Below are positions 11,925-23,763 of a stretch of 64,000 bases of DNA, piece after piece (the first letter of the stretch is position 1; the number at the start of each line of letters is the position of its first letter). The stretch is from positions 62,001-126,000 of the forward strand of contig JADDOH010004248.1 of assembly GCA_016648135.1 (NCBI GenBank). Direction: 5' to 3'. Source of the stretch: Agrypnia vestita (Eukaryota > Arthropoda > Insecta > Trichoptera > Phryganeidae). The notes beneath the pieces were generated by a model, which worked only from the letters and a program-made list of their open reading frames with translations, made no database searches and had not been told where the DNA came from. The position numbers were made by a program, and so were the translations under genes.

Positions 11925-12178
11925 AAGTAACATACAAACACGTACACAACCCTAACAAATTGTCTATCATTAACTATCCTAATTTCGAATATTCGTCCGC
12001 TATATAATAGCTGGAATTACAACAACAACATTGACCAGCCGCTAATGAAGCGCGGGCAGCCGAGTGTGACACGTCAATCAGCGTGCGGCTCAGGCTACAT
12101 GCAAGGGTCGAGCCACCAAACTACACACTCTTGAAATTCATATTAATTTAATTATATCATGTGATTTTTCACGGGTGT
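11925..12178 (+). repeat. Helitron-like repeat ending in CTAG, copy 1
   Basis: GCTGGAATTACAACAACAAC, GCCGCTAATGAAGCGCGGGC, GACACGTCAATCAGCGTGCG and GTGATTTTTCACGGGTGTAC lead to CAGCTAG. The second copy is at 61690-61893. The CTAG end with a short hairpin (GTGATTTTTCAC) before it recalls Helitrons. Confidence 0.4.
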
Positions 12179-12372
12179 ACAGCTAGTTATTATTATAAAT
12201 TATTGAACAGTTTTTTCTTTATAATCTTTCATATATACATTTTTTCAATGTCATGTATAAATGACACGTAATGATATTTTCATATGCCTCTCAGATCTGT
12301 TATATTTTTCAATAAATTAAAAAATATATTCCAGAAATAATTTGCTGCAAAATATATATTACGATTCGTCAT

Positions 12373-13003
12373 AATAAATTATAGAAGTCACAAAGATACG
12401 GAGCTATTTATCTGAAAAACGTCTGTGTCTTCTATACGATTTCTATACGATGGCCCAGGGTTTACAACCTATATGAGCTGGCTTAAGTGATCACTCTACA
12501 CAATGCGAGGTTCACCAATTCCACCGTAGGAACATCCACACATTATCAAATTTTTAAAAGCAGTAAATATGTTACAAATCAATACCTACCATATATTTGA
12601 AGGGACTATGCTTGAGACATATATCGTCCTTCCCATGACATATATATATATATATTTTAGCTGGTAATGATACCTCTATATTTTTAATGTGGAATATTAA
12701 CCAATATTATTTTTAATTTATAACCTATATGATATTGTGCCGATTTTTTTTTGCTTTAGAATACGACTGAAAATATTTTTTTTCATTTTTGATAACTCTT
12801 TTTATATATAATAGAACACAATTACTCAATTATAATGTGTGGATGTTCTTACGCTGAAATTGGTGAACCTTGCATTGTGTAGAGTGATCACTTAAGCCAG
12901 CTCATAATGTTGTAAGCCTTGGGCCATCGTGTAAAAGGCTTCCACGCACATTCCTCGTATAAATAGCTTCGTCTCAGTGAGACTTATGTAATTTATCTCA
13001 ATT
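12373..13003. mobile_element. long-TIR MITE, family D, full copy
   Basis: The arms are about 175 bp and inverted. The left has ATAAATTATAGAAGTC, GATGGCCCAGGG, GAGCTGGCTTAAGTGATCAC and CATCCACACATTATCAAATT; the right carries all of these mirrored, ending TTTATCTCAATT. The middle is AT-rich. Further copies: 31365-32665, 43141-43500, 58715-59150 and a single arm at 11099-11290. Confidence 0.82.
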
Positions 13004-14082
13004 AAATAGGAATCCCGCTGTGGACAAATCCAGTAATTGTGTTCTCAGAACACACACATAAAGATATTGCTAAAGTCGTAATGGCTTATGCCAATATCAG
13101 CACAAATGTGTTAAATGTTTCGCCGAAAAATATATCAATATCTCCCAATCGCAGTGGAATAACCCATTATGTATGCATTTATGTAACTATAGAATCAATG
13201 ACAATTACGATACACACATGTATATAGAATTATGAACATATATGTATACCGCAATGTCAGGAAGAGGTGATATTCAACGTGCCGTCTTAAGGACATCGCG
13301 AACCAACACTTGCACACACATGATACTAACACTGTTAGTACTTCTACTGCTGGTTAGTACGTATTATCTTTCGAGCAAGAATTATTTTTATTTTTCGAAT
13401 TATACAGATGATAAAATATCACATCTAAATTAGCTCATGATATTTTCATCTGCATCTTGATTCACAATCGACTATTATTTGTTTGAACTAACTTTTTTTA
13501 TTTATTTATGATGTAAACGTGTATAAAAATTGCTTCGTTACTACAACTGTGCCAGACGACGCATTTTATGTGAAACTTCTTTACGTTCTCTCATTTTGGA
13601 TTCACCAGAATTCGAAATACAGCACTGTAAGTAAATAAATCTTCACGTGCTCCAGTAGCTGCCACTCTGGATAATCGAAAATCAAGTAATGTTGGGAACA
13701 GAAGCAGCGGCCGATTCAGATAACGACACTTAATTATGATGGTGGCGTTTTTTCGCCTCGTGAGCATTTAATAGAGGTGCCATTTAATAGACACTAGCAA
13801 ATCAAATAGTATTAAATTTGATATTAATTTAATTTAATAAATCATGATAATATATGTACTTATATACATATTCTGCTCTGCGTACAAAATACAATGCACA
13901 ATGAATGACAGCTTGCTTTGCACTAGCTCTGAGACAACATTTTCATCCTTGCAGTTGCACCCATAGATTACGAAATAAAAAAAATATTACATTATTGATA
14001 GGTTTGTCTTATTGAAATTATTCATGACGAGCATTCAATTGGGTGAAAAATATAAAATATGCTATCTCTTCGTTCTATCAAC
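13004..14082. other. AT-rich, nothing firm
   Basis: A minus-strand GCTCACGAGGCGAAAA segment at about 13750-13768 is similar to the hammerhead-like site at 18640-18665 but lacks the first core. No gene. Confidence 0.4.
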
Positions 14083-14245
14083 TCTAGCTAGTGGCACTCA
14101 TAATGCCACTGGCTTCTCACACCAACGGTTCTGGGTTCACACCTTAAGGCCACAGTTAATCAATGTAATCAACTCAACCCTGGGTGTTTTGTGATGTGTT
14201 TCGCTTTAGAAATTTGGCCTCTTAGCCTGTTGTAGCGTAAAGAAA
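14083..14245 (+). mobile_element. tRNA-derived SINE, family A
   Basis: The A box TAGCTAGTGGC (about 14087) and a degenerate B box GGTTCACACC (14132-14141) form a pol III promoter. The tail reads CAACCCTGGGTGTTTTGTGA, GGCCTCTTAGCCTGTTG and AGCGTAAA. The full family member on the minus strand is at 48155-48320, and a tail-only copy is at 9712-9790. Confidence 0.75.
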
Positions 14246-14519
14246 ATATAGTAAAATACCTCACCTGTCTACGAGAGATCTGATAGTCTCAAAACTTGAG
14301 TTCTAAAAAATAGAAAGAGATAACATAATTCATGATTTTCACTTTGTTTGTAATTTTTCTAAAGTAATGATCAAAATATATCTTACACATCTGCAAACAC
14401 AGTGCACTGTTAATTTAATAGCTTATTATTGCCTGTAGTATCAAAATCGCGGCAAAAAAAACTGTATTTAAAACACTCATCACTGATGCTTAACGCGACA
14501 CATCTCATGTTTCTATTTT

Positions 14520-15015
14520 CATGGCCAGCGACACCTCGCGAAGCTCTCCGAAGCGAGACCGATGTGAGAAAATCTCAATGAAAACGTAAACAAACGACAC
14601 TCAGCCGTCAGCTGTTTCTGCGGCTGCTTCAGGCCGCCGTGCGCTAATGCGGCATTCGTCCGATAGGCGACCTCTTCTAGGCCGCGTCTGGCCCACCGAT
14701 GGCGCTCGAAACATTGGACGGGCGTTCGCGCGGATTCTGGAACGGGCGGTCGGCGCGTGACGCGCGTTTTATTTTTCGTCCGACGAGGAAAACGGAGGTG
14801 ATTTTCACCCGCGGAGCACCTCGGCTCTCGATAACAGGTCGGCCGCTGATGACGACTCCCCGGCGACTACCAGCGAGACACTTTTCTACAAATTTCGCGC
14901 GAATTTGCAAAACGACGCGACGCGCGGACAGGCGCCGCCATCTCGCCGCGACGGGACGGCGTGACACTGACCACGCCAGCAGTTTATGCTGTCCTGATAC
15001 TTGTCGCGTACAACG
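14520..15015. other. GC-rich, CpG-rich block
   Basis: The strongest CpG-rich block of the window, with GCGCGTGACGCGCG and GCGACGCGCGGACAGGCGCC. Frames of 109 codons (plus, 14699-15028) and 96 codons (minus, 14967-14677) overlap, as expected by chance at high GC. No family is recognised. It could be an unmethylated promoter or first exon. Confidence 0.5.
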
Positions 15016-15209
15016 CTTTGCTTTTTAAGGCAAATTTCAGACGAAACTGACGCAATTTATTCATCGAACCGAATTATCGTTTTTTTTTTAATAAATACGA
15101 GTAAAAATTCTTCTATAACTGATAAATTGTTGTAAAATAAAAACACTTATAAAACCCCTATTTATTGAATTATCGATGTATATACGTATATTAATTTTTA
15201 ATCTATACC

Positions 15210-15250
15210 GTATCCTGACAAAGAGACCATTGGTCCCGAAATGTCCGCAT
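15210..15250 (+). repeat. solo hammerhead-like motif
   Basis: CTGACAA (15215-15221), A, GAGACC/GGTCCC stem with loop ATT and one A-C mismatch, GAAA (15238-15241), TGTC. It is isolated in AT-rich sequence without a palindrome, probably the end of a decayed element. Confidence 0.45.
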
Positions 15251-15739
15251 GAAAAGGGTCTATATAGTACATCAGGTCAAAAAGTATTTTTATTATTTTA
15301 AAATGATCTGTGTAACAGTATGCACCATGTGCGGTATTTATTTTCCATGATTTCAACTCAATCTTACCGAAATTCGACCTCAAAAGTTACAAAGCTAATG
15401 TGAAAAAGAGTTTATATTCCTCTATATTTATCTGGTAGTAACAAATATGACGATATAGATATAATTCGACAGTTCCAAGAAGTCACTGCAATTGCTTAGT
15501 AACATAAAAACGAAGAAAACATAAATAAAAGGCAAGTGAATTTTAGAAAATGAAAAAATAGGAGATTCTGGTTATTTCACAAATGTTTTTCCTCTTTCCT
15601 GTATAATTTTGTTTTTGCATAAAGACCATTTTTATAGGGACTTCTTCAATTAGCGCTTTTATACAAAGTGTTTTCTTTTAATTAATATATTGTTTTATCA
15701 CCTTCAAAATGGTCATCATCGTATTTGTGGGGTATGAAA

Positions 15740-15930
15740 ATAATATCCAAAAAAATAAATAAATGTTTTCATTGCAGTCACCGAGGATTACTAATTTAAA
15801 ATGTACTGAATTATATATTTTATGTATCTATCCCTCCAGAAATCATATTTCCTATAAATGTATAGACTAAATTTTCCCATAAATTTTAAAATTCAGTACA
15901 AACTAAATTAATAATTAAAATGAATGTTTA
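15740..15930 (-). repeat. dispersed repeat R, third copy
   Basis: TGCAGTCACCGAGGATTACT and TAAAATGTACTGAATTATAT are the mirrored form of the 53640 copy. ATTCAGTACAAACTAAATTA follows at 15890-15910. Confidence 0.5.
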
Positions 15931-16006
15931 AAAATTTTTTGTATATTGTTTTTGCCTTTTTTTTATAATTTTATAAATAATACTTATCTCAGCGTTTTTT
16001 ATATAT

Positions 16007-16046
16007 AATACTTATCTCATAGTATCATCATAAGTGAGATAAGTAT
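16007..16046. repeat. hairpin with 13-bp stem
   Basis: AATACTTATCTCA and its complement TGAGATAAGTATT around a 14-base loop. A third copy of AATACTTATCTCA lies just before, at 15979. Confidence 0.65.
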
Positions 16047-16404
16047 TTTATACAACGTATATAATATCTCGCGTTTTTTCCAATCCATCACAGAAATCTT
16101 CTCAGCTAAGAGGGTCGTCTTGCCTATTTCAAAATGCACTATTGGAATCCCGACCGAAAATATTTGATACTCTCTCAGAGATGCTAATGATTCTCTGATA
16201 TCAGAATGACATTAGAAAATCTAATTTATCAAATTTTACATATCCTTCCGACACCTAATGTCAAAGTTGAATATGCAGAGTAATATTAATAAACTCGAAA
16301 TCGGAAAATTTTTCATTCCTACTTCCTGTTACGCTTTGCGCTTCTGTCGTCGCATTCTCGAAATTACTCCCACAAACCAAGCGTAAAAATTGTACCACAT
16401 CAAT

Positions 16405-16815
16405 AAAGCCACATACCGTTATTTCTATATATATTATATACGTATCTTTGTTGTTGGCAGGGGCGTGCATTATTATTTTACACCGTTATTTCTATATATT
16501 TTTATTTTTTATTTTTAATTTTAAAAAAAATAAAGATGCGAACACGGAATACGTGTCACATCAATATTCTTACTATTCTCAAACTAAGCTAAACGCTTGT
16601 GCTCTGAAAATAGGACTAACTTGCTAGTCTGGAGTGAGACTCGAACCCGCAATCTTTGGATCACGAGGCGAGTGTCTTAACCACAGGACCAACAAGCTAC
16701 TCTTCTATATCTATATACATTTCTATATCTATATATATATATATACAATAAAGCCACATACCGTTATTTCTATATATATTATATTCGTACCTTTGTTGTT
16801 AGCAGGGGCGTGCAG
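16405..16815 (+). repeat. 70-bp direct duplication around a SINE head
   Basis: AATAAAGCCACATACCGTTA through TTTGTTGTTGGCAGGGGCGT at 16405-16470 recurs at 16747-16813. Between the copies lie a SINE head and AT-rich sequence. The second copy leads straight into the hAT MITE at 16803. Confidence 0.6.
16621..16699 (-). repeat. tRNA-like SINE head, family C
   Basis: The minus strand has A-box-like TTGGTCCTGTGGTTAAG and B box GGTTCGAGTCT. The acceptor ends do not pair and no proper anticodon arm forms, so it is a SINE head and not a tRNA gene. A shorter relative, GTAGCTTGTTGGTGTAGTGG on the minus strand, lies at 28350-28398. Confidence 0.6.
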
Positions 16816-17032
16816 TGAGAACAAGAAGCATGACTTTTATTTAAACGTATATTTGGAAAAAAAATCGAAATTAAATTTTAATCTGGTAGAATATCAAGAA
16901 ATATTTTAATCTGAATAGTATATATTTATTATTCTGACAGGAGTATTACGAGGTTTATCTCGTATTTCGGTTTATTTTCAAAATATATGCTTAGGAAATA
17001 GTCATACTTCTTGTTCTCACTGCACGCCCCTG
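16803..17032. mobile_element. 230-bp hAT MITE with 32-bp TIRs
   Basis: The left end CAGGGGCGTGCAGTGAGAAC and the right end are inverted over 32 bp with one mismatch. Flanking 8-mers GTTGTTAG and GTTTTTTG agree at six positions, a decayed 8-bp duplication. CAGGGGCGTG is a common hAT-type terminus. There is no coding content. Another such left end, without a partner, lies at 16456. Confidence 0.82.
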
Positions 17033-17094
17033 GTTTTTTGTATCATACCAAGATGATTTATTATTATTGAGCCATGAGTTTAATTATTTTATAT

Positions 17095-17606
17095 ATACAA
17101 GATGTAACAGAGCTAGTCCACAATACTTAACAGGTAGATTTTTGCCTTAATTATGAGTCGAAAATGTTCAGGCAAATAAGTCCTTATATGGTTATGATTA
17201 TGTATATGAATGGTTATGAGGATAAACGACAAGAAAGTTGGCATTTTTTTCCAATATTTCTGACTTATTTTCTGTAAAATATTGAACCGTTATTACAGTG
17301 ACTTGTATTGAATTTTCGCATTCACTCACTTCAATACAAGTCAAATTAATTATTAGAACCTTACAGAATTTCGAAAAATATATTTTTGTAATGTTTTTAG
17401 ATTTGTATCAAAGCGAATGAATTTTGAATTTTCGATTAAAGTTACTTTAATGATAGTCCAATTCAGAAATTAAAAAACGCAAACATTGTAGTCGTTTATA
17501 TCCATAAACGTTGATAATAAGACATTATTGCTTGATCGACTCGTAATTTAGGCAGTAATCTATCTACACGTAATGTTTCCTAGGCTAGCTTTGTTACATC
17601 CTGTAT
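17095..17606. mobile_element. palindromic MITE, family P, copy 2
   Basis: ATACAAGATGTAACAGAGCT at the left mirrors AGCTTTGTTACATCCTGTAT at the right. Inside are ATTATGAGTCGAAAATGTTC and the mirrored GATCGACTCGTAATTTAGGC, as in the other copies. Confidence 0.82.
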
Positions 17607-18249
17607 ATTGCTGGCAGAGTTGAACTTGCATTTTCCATTACCTTTAACTTTTTCAATGTATCAATAATGAGATTATGTAATTCGTACAGCACAGTGTTCG
17701 AACGAAAACACCTCAAGTATACTTTTTGTGTTTATTTACTATCCATATTAGTTAGTCATCACCATCTAAAATTAATTGAAGTAAGAGATAATAATATCGT
17801 AATATTCCTATCAACATACTATTCAGATTGTAATATTTCATAATATTCTGCGAAATAAATATTTAATTTCGATTCTATCTGCTAGTGGTACCTATACAAA
17901 TCTAAACACATCATTTTCTTCTATAATGCTATTTTGCACTCAATTTTACGTATAAAATACTTTAGAAAGTTTCCGTTTCAGCGTGTCTCTTAATCCAAAT
18001 GACTATGATATATAATTGATGAAATTCCATTTATTTGATTCAGTTTTCAAAATTAATCTTTCACAATAACTTAAATTATCACAAAATCATAATTTATTAG
18101 CGAGAAATATGTTTTTTAATTTTTATCACAGAAAGTCTGTCACAAAAGCTGTTAAAAATAGTGCACTGTATACTTTTACGTATTCTTAAACGACATTGTT
18201 ATCCTGATAATAGAGGAGTATATCCTGATACACCAGAATAATACGTCAT

Positions 18250-18450
18250 TTAAATTTGTCATTTTTCACGCCCACAAAAACTTTCTCGAATGAGTGCGCT
18301 GCTCGCCATCGAGGATCGTTGTGTAACTGCGGCACACGCGTGTATTTTCGAAATGGACCCGAGACATCTTGTCCTATGGGCAGGTCGCAGCAGTCGCTCA
18401 GTGCAGCCGGCAGTGCGGTGACCAAGCCAATATACGCCTAGCTGACTCAA
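18250..18450. other. moderately GC-rich block
   Basis: CpG-containing stretch with short overlapping frames on both strands (about 60 codons). A TCAGT initiator-like site occurs at 18397. No TATA box and no recognised protein. Confidence 0.35.
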
Positions 18451-18639
18451 CCCATTAGTGCGTTCCTCTCACAAACCCGATCGGGAAATTAACCATTTTC
18501 CTAAGCAATATTATTTACAATTTAGCTTCTCCTAAACTAATTTATTGTTTCGGAGGTAAGTTTACGGAACTCCATAATCGTAAATATGAAAATAAAAACA
18601 CTTGTTTTTAAGTTCTGCATTTTTAATTTTTTGTGATGC

Positions 18640-18780
18640 GTTTCGCCTTATGAGGGCATTATCAATCTAAATATTTTATAATCAAACACTGGTATTTAAA
18701 TAAAAAAGGCCTCTATTATTTATACGTAAAATTTAAATGCATTTTTTTTAATATGTGGCTCGTCTCTAAAAGCTGGTTTA
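18640..18780 (-). repeat. hammerhead-like motif and shared tail repeat
   Basis: On the minus strand TTGATAA (18665-18659), T, GCC CTCATAA GGC, GAAAC (18644-18640). To its right on the plus strand, GGCCTCTATTATTTATACGT (18708-18727) and a GGCTCGTCTC...AGCTGG stretch recur at 24118-24180 just after the plus-strand Penelope-like endonuclease fragment. Confidence 0.5.
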
Positions 18781-19686
18781 AAACTTTTGATAAATTAATC
18801 CCCGTTTAGTGTCCACAAAGATATGAGTAAAAAAACGGGTCTAGACTGGTTGACTCACGCAGAAGCAGCGCAAGACAGGGTAATATAGAAACACTTTGCC
18901 GAGTCTTTGGGCCCCCGACTCCACTAGGACAAGGGGGTGAAGATGAAGATGATGACAGATATGAGTCAAATGGAATGACATCAGGAATCAAAGAAAATTC
19001 AAAGTTAATTAAAGCATTGGCAAATGATTACATTTCGAATATTTATTTGCATTATATAATTTATGTGAAAATTGGACCTCCAGATTACGCCATATTTGCG
19101 CCAGCCATGGCAGCCACATGCCCGAAATTATATTCAAGTATTAATGCTATAAAATTATCTGTCAAATACACCTAATTTCATGGATATCAAAAACATTTTT
19201 CTGTGTTTTATAGTGAGATATAGGAGGGTGGAAGGACGAGGGGAGGAGGGGAGGGGAGGGAGCCCTTTGGGCTGAGGAGACATTGTAGGTACTTATTAAC
19301 TTAAAGATGCAGTTACAGTAAATGATGTACTCTACCAAGAGATGCATATAGTGATTGTTTTTAGAAAAAAACATGGTTTGAACGTGGCTGACAACTGGTA
19401 TTAGCATGATGGCGCATCATGCCGCACAACCATTAAAACGCTCAATGTTTTAGCCACTAGAATTCTTTGGCTTGTTGTCTCCAATAGATTGGCAACCAAC
19501 ATTTAATGATTTCTTCCTTAGGGCTACGATTCAAGATGAAAGTTATCGTCAGAGTTTTCAAGAATAAAGAGTCATAATTATTATTTTTTAAAAAACATTC
19601 TTTCAGGTTGTTTTTGACCCTGATATAATAGATCCATGAGTTTCATTCGAGTAAATTATGACATTAAGGGAGTGTGGAAAATTGCA

Positions 19687-20411
19687 CAATAGGGTAATTC
19701 CACATTTTACAGATACTTTATTATGATTACTATGACAATAGATGAAATAGAATCAGAAAAATAAATTATACTTTGTAACTCACTTTTTATAATAAAAATC
19801 TTAAAAAATACTTTATTTAGCAAGAATTATAGATAAACCTACGTGATCTATGGTGTTTGTCACTGTAATTTGTTTCGTTTCTCTGGTAACCGTTCGTTAT
19901 CGCTTTGTTTTTACTAGTGTTATCATGGTTTTTATATAAATTTTGCAGTGTTTGTGACCTATTTTAATAATAACTATCTAAGAACACATTTAAAATAATG
20001 GAGGACGGATTTTCACAAGGAAAATCCTATAATTTATCGAAAAATGATGCTTTAATGTTGGATTCATTTTTCAGTTTTCAGGAATGAATTTCTACATTTG
20101 GGTACCATATAATATTTACAAAACTTTTTTTCTGACATTATGGACGCACTATACAAAAAAGCCAGCTTGTTTTTTAAAAAAACGAGTGAAAGTCTAAATA
20201 CTGTTTAGTTTGCGAATTTGCTGTTACGTGTTAAACGTCAGATGACATAATAAGTCATGCGTAACGTCACAAAATAAGCGTTTTGGCGAGAGTTTAAAAT
20301 CGTGATTTTCAAAATCGTTTTTTAATGTTAATAAAAATCTTTTTTATAGACGTATTTTCTAAACCAAAGTTAAAATTTTGCTATTAAAAAAAATGTGAAA
20401 TTACCCTATTG
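19687..20411. mobile_element. 725-bp TIR element with a 29-residue start of a transposon protein
   Basis: CAATAGGGTAATTCCACATTTT at the left (first 20 bases CAATAGGGTAATTCCACATT) mirrors AATGTGAAATTACCCTATTG at the right, about 22 bp. Within it, ATG 19998 opens a short frame, MEDGFSQGKSYNLSKNDALM then LDSFFSFQE, ending at TGA 20087. It looks like the N-terminal stub of the parent element's protein. No target duplication is certain. I cannot name the superfamily. Confidence 0.7.
19998..20087 (+). pseudogene. stub of a transposon protein
   Basis: A 29-codon frame in a TIR element. The peptide begins MEDGFSQGKSYNLSKNDA and ends FFSFQE. It resembles the openings of some insect proteins annotated near transposons, but that resemblance is from memory and unverified. 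The sequence before the ATG (TATAAATTTTGCAGTGTTTG, ending about 19954) could serve as leader. It is probably the 5' remnant left after an internal deletion. Confidence 0.35.
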
Positions 20412-21339
20412 CTGGCGAGGAGAGTTGCTCGCCAATTACGTGACACGATGTTTTAGTTCTTTTTTACATTAATATAGATAATATAGATTGAGAAACACGA
20501 TTATTGAAAAACATAAACATATATTTTCACTTATAATTTACAAACAATTGTCGTCAACTTAAAGTATTTTTAAAGGTTAGTTTAGGTTATCTGGTGAAGA
20601 GAAATTGTATGGCGATCAACTTTCCGGTAATCGACATTAAGCGAAAGAAAACTTTGATAAAAGAGTTATGTATTCCAAAAAAGCCGTGGCAGAAATTTTA
20701 TTAGTAGGCATCATCTTTAGTAGGTACTTGGTGACATAGTCCAAATATGCAATATATGGAGAAAAAATACCGATAATTTTAATTATTTATCGCGATATTA
20801 TAAAAGACAACCTCTTTTTTATTTTTTGTCTTTATTTTGTTAATAATACAGATTGTATTAAACATGCCTATAAGCACTTTTGTATAAATAATTCTTTTGT
20901 ATTCTCTGATGTGACGTCTGTTTTCCTTCTTGAACAATATGATTTATTGTATGAACTTCTCATTTTTCTGAAAAAATAACAGATAATTCACTTATATTTC
21001 TCTGTCTTTTACATTCTCCGGTAGATTATTGTATTCCTTTAGTCCTTTGCATTATAAACAGTATTGTGCGTTTCTTTTCTTTCTATTTAGAATCCTTGCA
21101 TTATATCTGTGAATATCTGTGCTATTTGTAATCTTATTACTTAAGAATATTACTGTGTTCAGCTTTTTTTATGATGAGCCAATTAAAATCTGTTAACATT
21201 TTTTTTTATTTTATAGTATCTTTTTCTCTTTAGAATGATTCTCAACGCAACTGTTTTGTTGCATATGTAATTTGTTCGTACCTCTTGAGTCAATTTTTTA
21301 TCTCATTCTTCCAATTAATTATTAAATTTAAATTAAAAT
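20412..21339. other. AT-rich, nothing recognised
   Basis: No frame, repeat or element end could be supported. Confidence 0.45.
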
Positions 21340-22030
21340 TTGTGGTGGTCCAGAGCCGTCGCCACTCCGTACGCATCGAGCGATATCCACCAATCAGGGG
21401 CTCCATGCCGCTAACTAGGTCCCAGTCGCCGATAGATACATTCAGTCCATCGCCGACGGCCAAGCAATATTTCTGTATTTAACGTCACATCTGTAAATTG
21501 TTGCCAATAAAATACCACAGTTAATTTAAAGTATAATTTACGCCTATATACATATACTCATCCTTCCGATGCTAAACCATATCACACATGCCACATCGCA
21601 CATTGCCGCAAAATGCCTTTTGATGGTGGAAATTTTTCATCATATTATTGTTTTTTGATTATACAGCATGCACGCCCCTGATTATTGCTTTTAATATTTA
21701 AATGGAACTTCATCAAGTCGACGATCAGTCAGACACTGGAAATATTATGCGGCGCGAATACAAATGACGTGTCTTCTCTCCTTGTCGAGGCGGTGGTGCA
21801 GCAACTATGGACTGGTATGACTTGTGAGGTTTTTATGGAGTTGTTTTTATGAAACGTCTCCACCTGCTGCGAAGGGAGACTTCCATCGGGAAAAGTCGGA
21901 AAGTTGGCTCATCGGGTCTGTTCACGACAATTGGCAAATCCACCGTGTTGTTGGGCTTCCAGGGCTGTGCACTGCGACGAGTCTTGAACTTGAAACAGCA
22001 TTAATTAATTTGAATTTAAATGATCATTAA
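21340..22030. other. unassigned stretch of mixed composition
   Basis: Two less AT-rich patches (21345-21470 and 21720-21990) with short frames. CCACTCCGTACGCATCGAGC and GCGACGAGTCTTGAACTTGA are typical of the text. No gene or element family is recognised. Confidence 0.25.
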
Positions 22031-22066
22031 ACTGGTCAAAAATGCTAATAATGTTACTTCTTTAAA

Positions 22067-22289
22067 TGTAATTTCGGATATTTTACACGCACCGTATGTA
22101 TTACCGAGAAGCGAATCTCGACGTTTCGATATTTATCCAACGTCATCAGGAGGACGACCTTTACCCGCGGAGGTGGAGGTCGGACGGGTAAAGGTCGTCC
22201 TCCTGAAGACGTTGGTTAAGTATCCAACGAAACGTCGAGATTCGCTTCTCGGTAATACATACAATGCGTATAAAATATCCGAAATTACA
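22067..22289. repeat. 223-bp palindrome, probable Penelope-like terminal pair
   Basis: Two arms of about 95-105 bp face each other around a short GC-rich centre (CGGAGGTGGAGGTCGG). The outer ends are TGTAATTTCGGATATTTTA and its complement. The right arm holds CTGAAGA (22203-22209), one C, stem GTTGG/CCAAC with loop TTAAGTAT, and GAAAC (22229-22233). The left arm holds the same motif on the minus strand, CTGATGA-C-GTTGG, but its 3' stem strand is lost before GAAAC. Assignment to Penelope-like elements is inferred from the motif shared with endonuclease-bearing neighbours. Confidence 0.75.
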
Positions 22290-22814
22290 GGTAAATATGG
22301 CTAACGACTTTAATGTTACTTCTACGCGAATTTTATTATAATTTTATATTATCATTTTTAAAAGCCACAAACCTCCATTTAGTACATATAATCTAAGGTC
22401 GTTGATCTCCGTGGCGAGAGGCCACTCTCCTGAAAACAATGTTATTAAGACTCCAGCGAAATGTTGGAATCGAATCTATACAGTTCTTATATAATATCCG
22501 TTTTTATTTCAATTCTTAACCATTAATTCATCACTTTAAATAAAACGTAATAGAGATGAGAACACAGAATACATGTCGCATCTATATTCTAACTGTTGTG
22601 ATGGATCGTTTAAAGCATAGATTTTTACGGAAAAGGATCGTTTGATTGGTGGAGAACGCAAAAATCTATGCTTTTAACGAACTTTTATTTTAATCCAACT
22701 TGAAATGACCGAGCCTTAGTCGGAGACACAAACGGCTGCTATGCTGCGTCCACCTCCATCGCACTGAATAATACGTGCAATGCTTCTCTGTCGAGCACCG
22801 TTTTAAATTTCGGC

Positions 22815-23195
22815 AACCGCATTTTACTTAGGCAACCTAATACCATCGTGTTCGTAATAAAAATACCTGTATTTTAATATAAATTTCTATAAGAAAACAG
22901 ATGAGTGTAAATACATAGTATTAACTCACCAATTTTTACCTGGCAACCTGTAAGTATGGACCACAAAAAGATAGGCGACCCAACCGCTTATTGTTCATTA
23001 TGCTTCCTACTCTCAATCAATATTGATTTCCTTTGGTTAACAAATGAGTGAAAATGTTAAAAAAAATATATTACATTAATTTTAATTAAGGTAGGCTTGA
23101 CTTAATTTCACCAGGCAACCCATTCGCAATATGTTTGTTAATGTATTATGATTGCTAAAAAATATATTTCATTCGGTAAACAGATGGGTGAAGGT
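22815..23195 (+). repeat. degenerate tandem repeat with GGCAACC units
   Basis: Three units each hold GGCAACCT or GGCAACCC and AACAGATGAGTG or AACAAATGAGTG. Spacing is about 100 to 165 bp. No coding is seen. Confidence 0.5.
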
Positions 23196-23274
23196 CGATC
23201 TTAGTCGGGATCTTAGACTAGATAGATGGCGCTATTTTTATAACTTGCAGCCGAAATATACATAATTTTCTTTG

Positions 23275-23529
23275 CATCATAATTTAAAATATGTTTTATT
23301 TTTCTTTGATATATACACATGATATGAGTTATTAAATTACTACTATAGTCCTGAAAGGAGCAGTCCCTCTCATTATCAGGTATAGATAATAAGTTATTAT
23401 CTGTAAGAGTTATTATCTATACCTGATTATGAGAGGGATTGCTCCATTCGAAACTATAGTGGTAATTTAATGACTCGTATTGTGTGTGTATTACAAAGTT
23501 AAATAAAACCTATTTTAAATTATAATGTT
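23275..23529. repeat. 255-bp palindrome with hammerhead-like motif
   Basis: The arms match from CATAATTTAAAAT on the left to its complement on the right, meeting around AGTTATTATCTGTAAGAG. The right arm has CTGATTA (23423-23429), one T, GAGAGG...CCATTC, then GAAAC (23450-23454); the left arm on the minus strand has GAGAGG...CCTTTC, which pairs better. A Penelope-like endonuclease fragment lies 235 bp to the right, suggesting these arms are its terminal repeats. Confidence 0.75.
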
Positions 23530-23763
23530 GCTCCACTAAGTATCTACCAAATCTTTCAATGATACTCTTTACATCATTTCATTGCATTCATTTCGAGAAG
23601 CAAATTAATTAGTATTTCAGAAATCAAAGATCCATAGGTCATTTGTATGTTTTCATGTTGTATAGTGTGTTTATGTTGAAAATAGTTTTCTACCCGCTTT
23701 CTTTACTCATTATATATTTTTTTAAATATTTTAAACAATAAGGATAAGGATAGCTCTATTAAA

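Noticed and set aside
14677..15028. Overlapping frames of 96 and 109 codons
   Set aside because: Both are long because the block is GC-rich and poor in stops; no motif on either strand.
16621..16699. Possible tRNA gene on the minus strand
   Set aside because: A and B boxes are present but the acceptor ends do not pair and no normal anticodon arm forms; the A-box part recurs at 28350-28398, so it is a SINE head.
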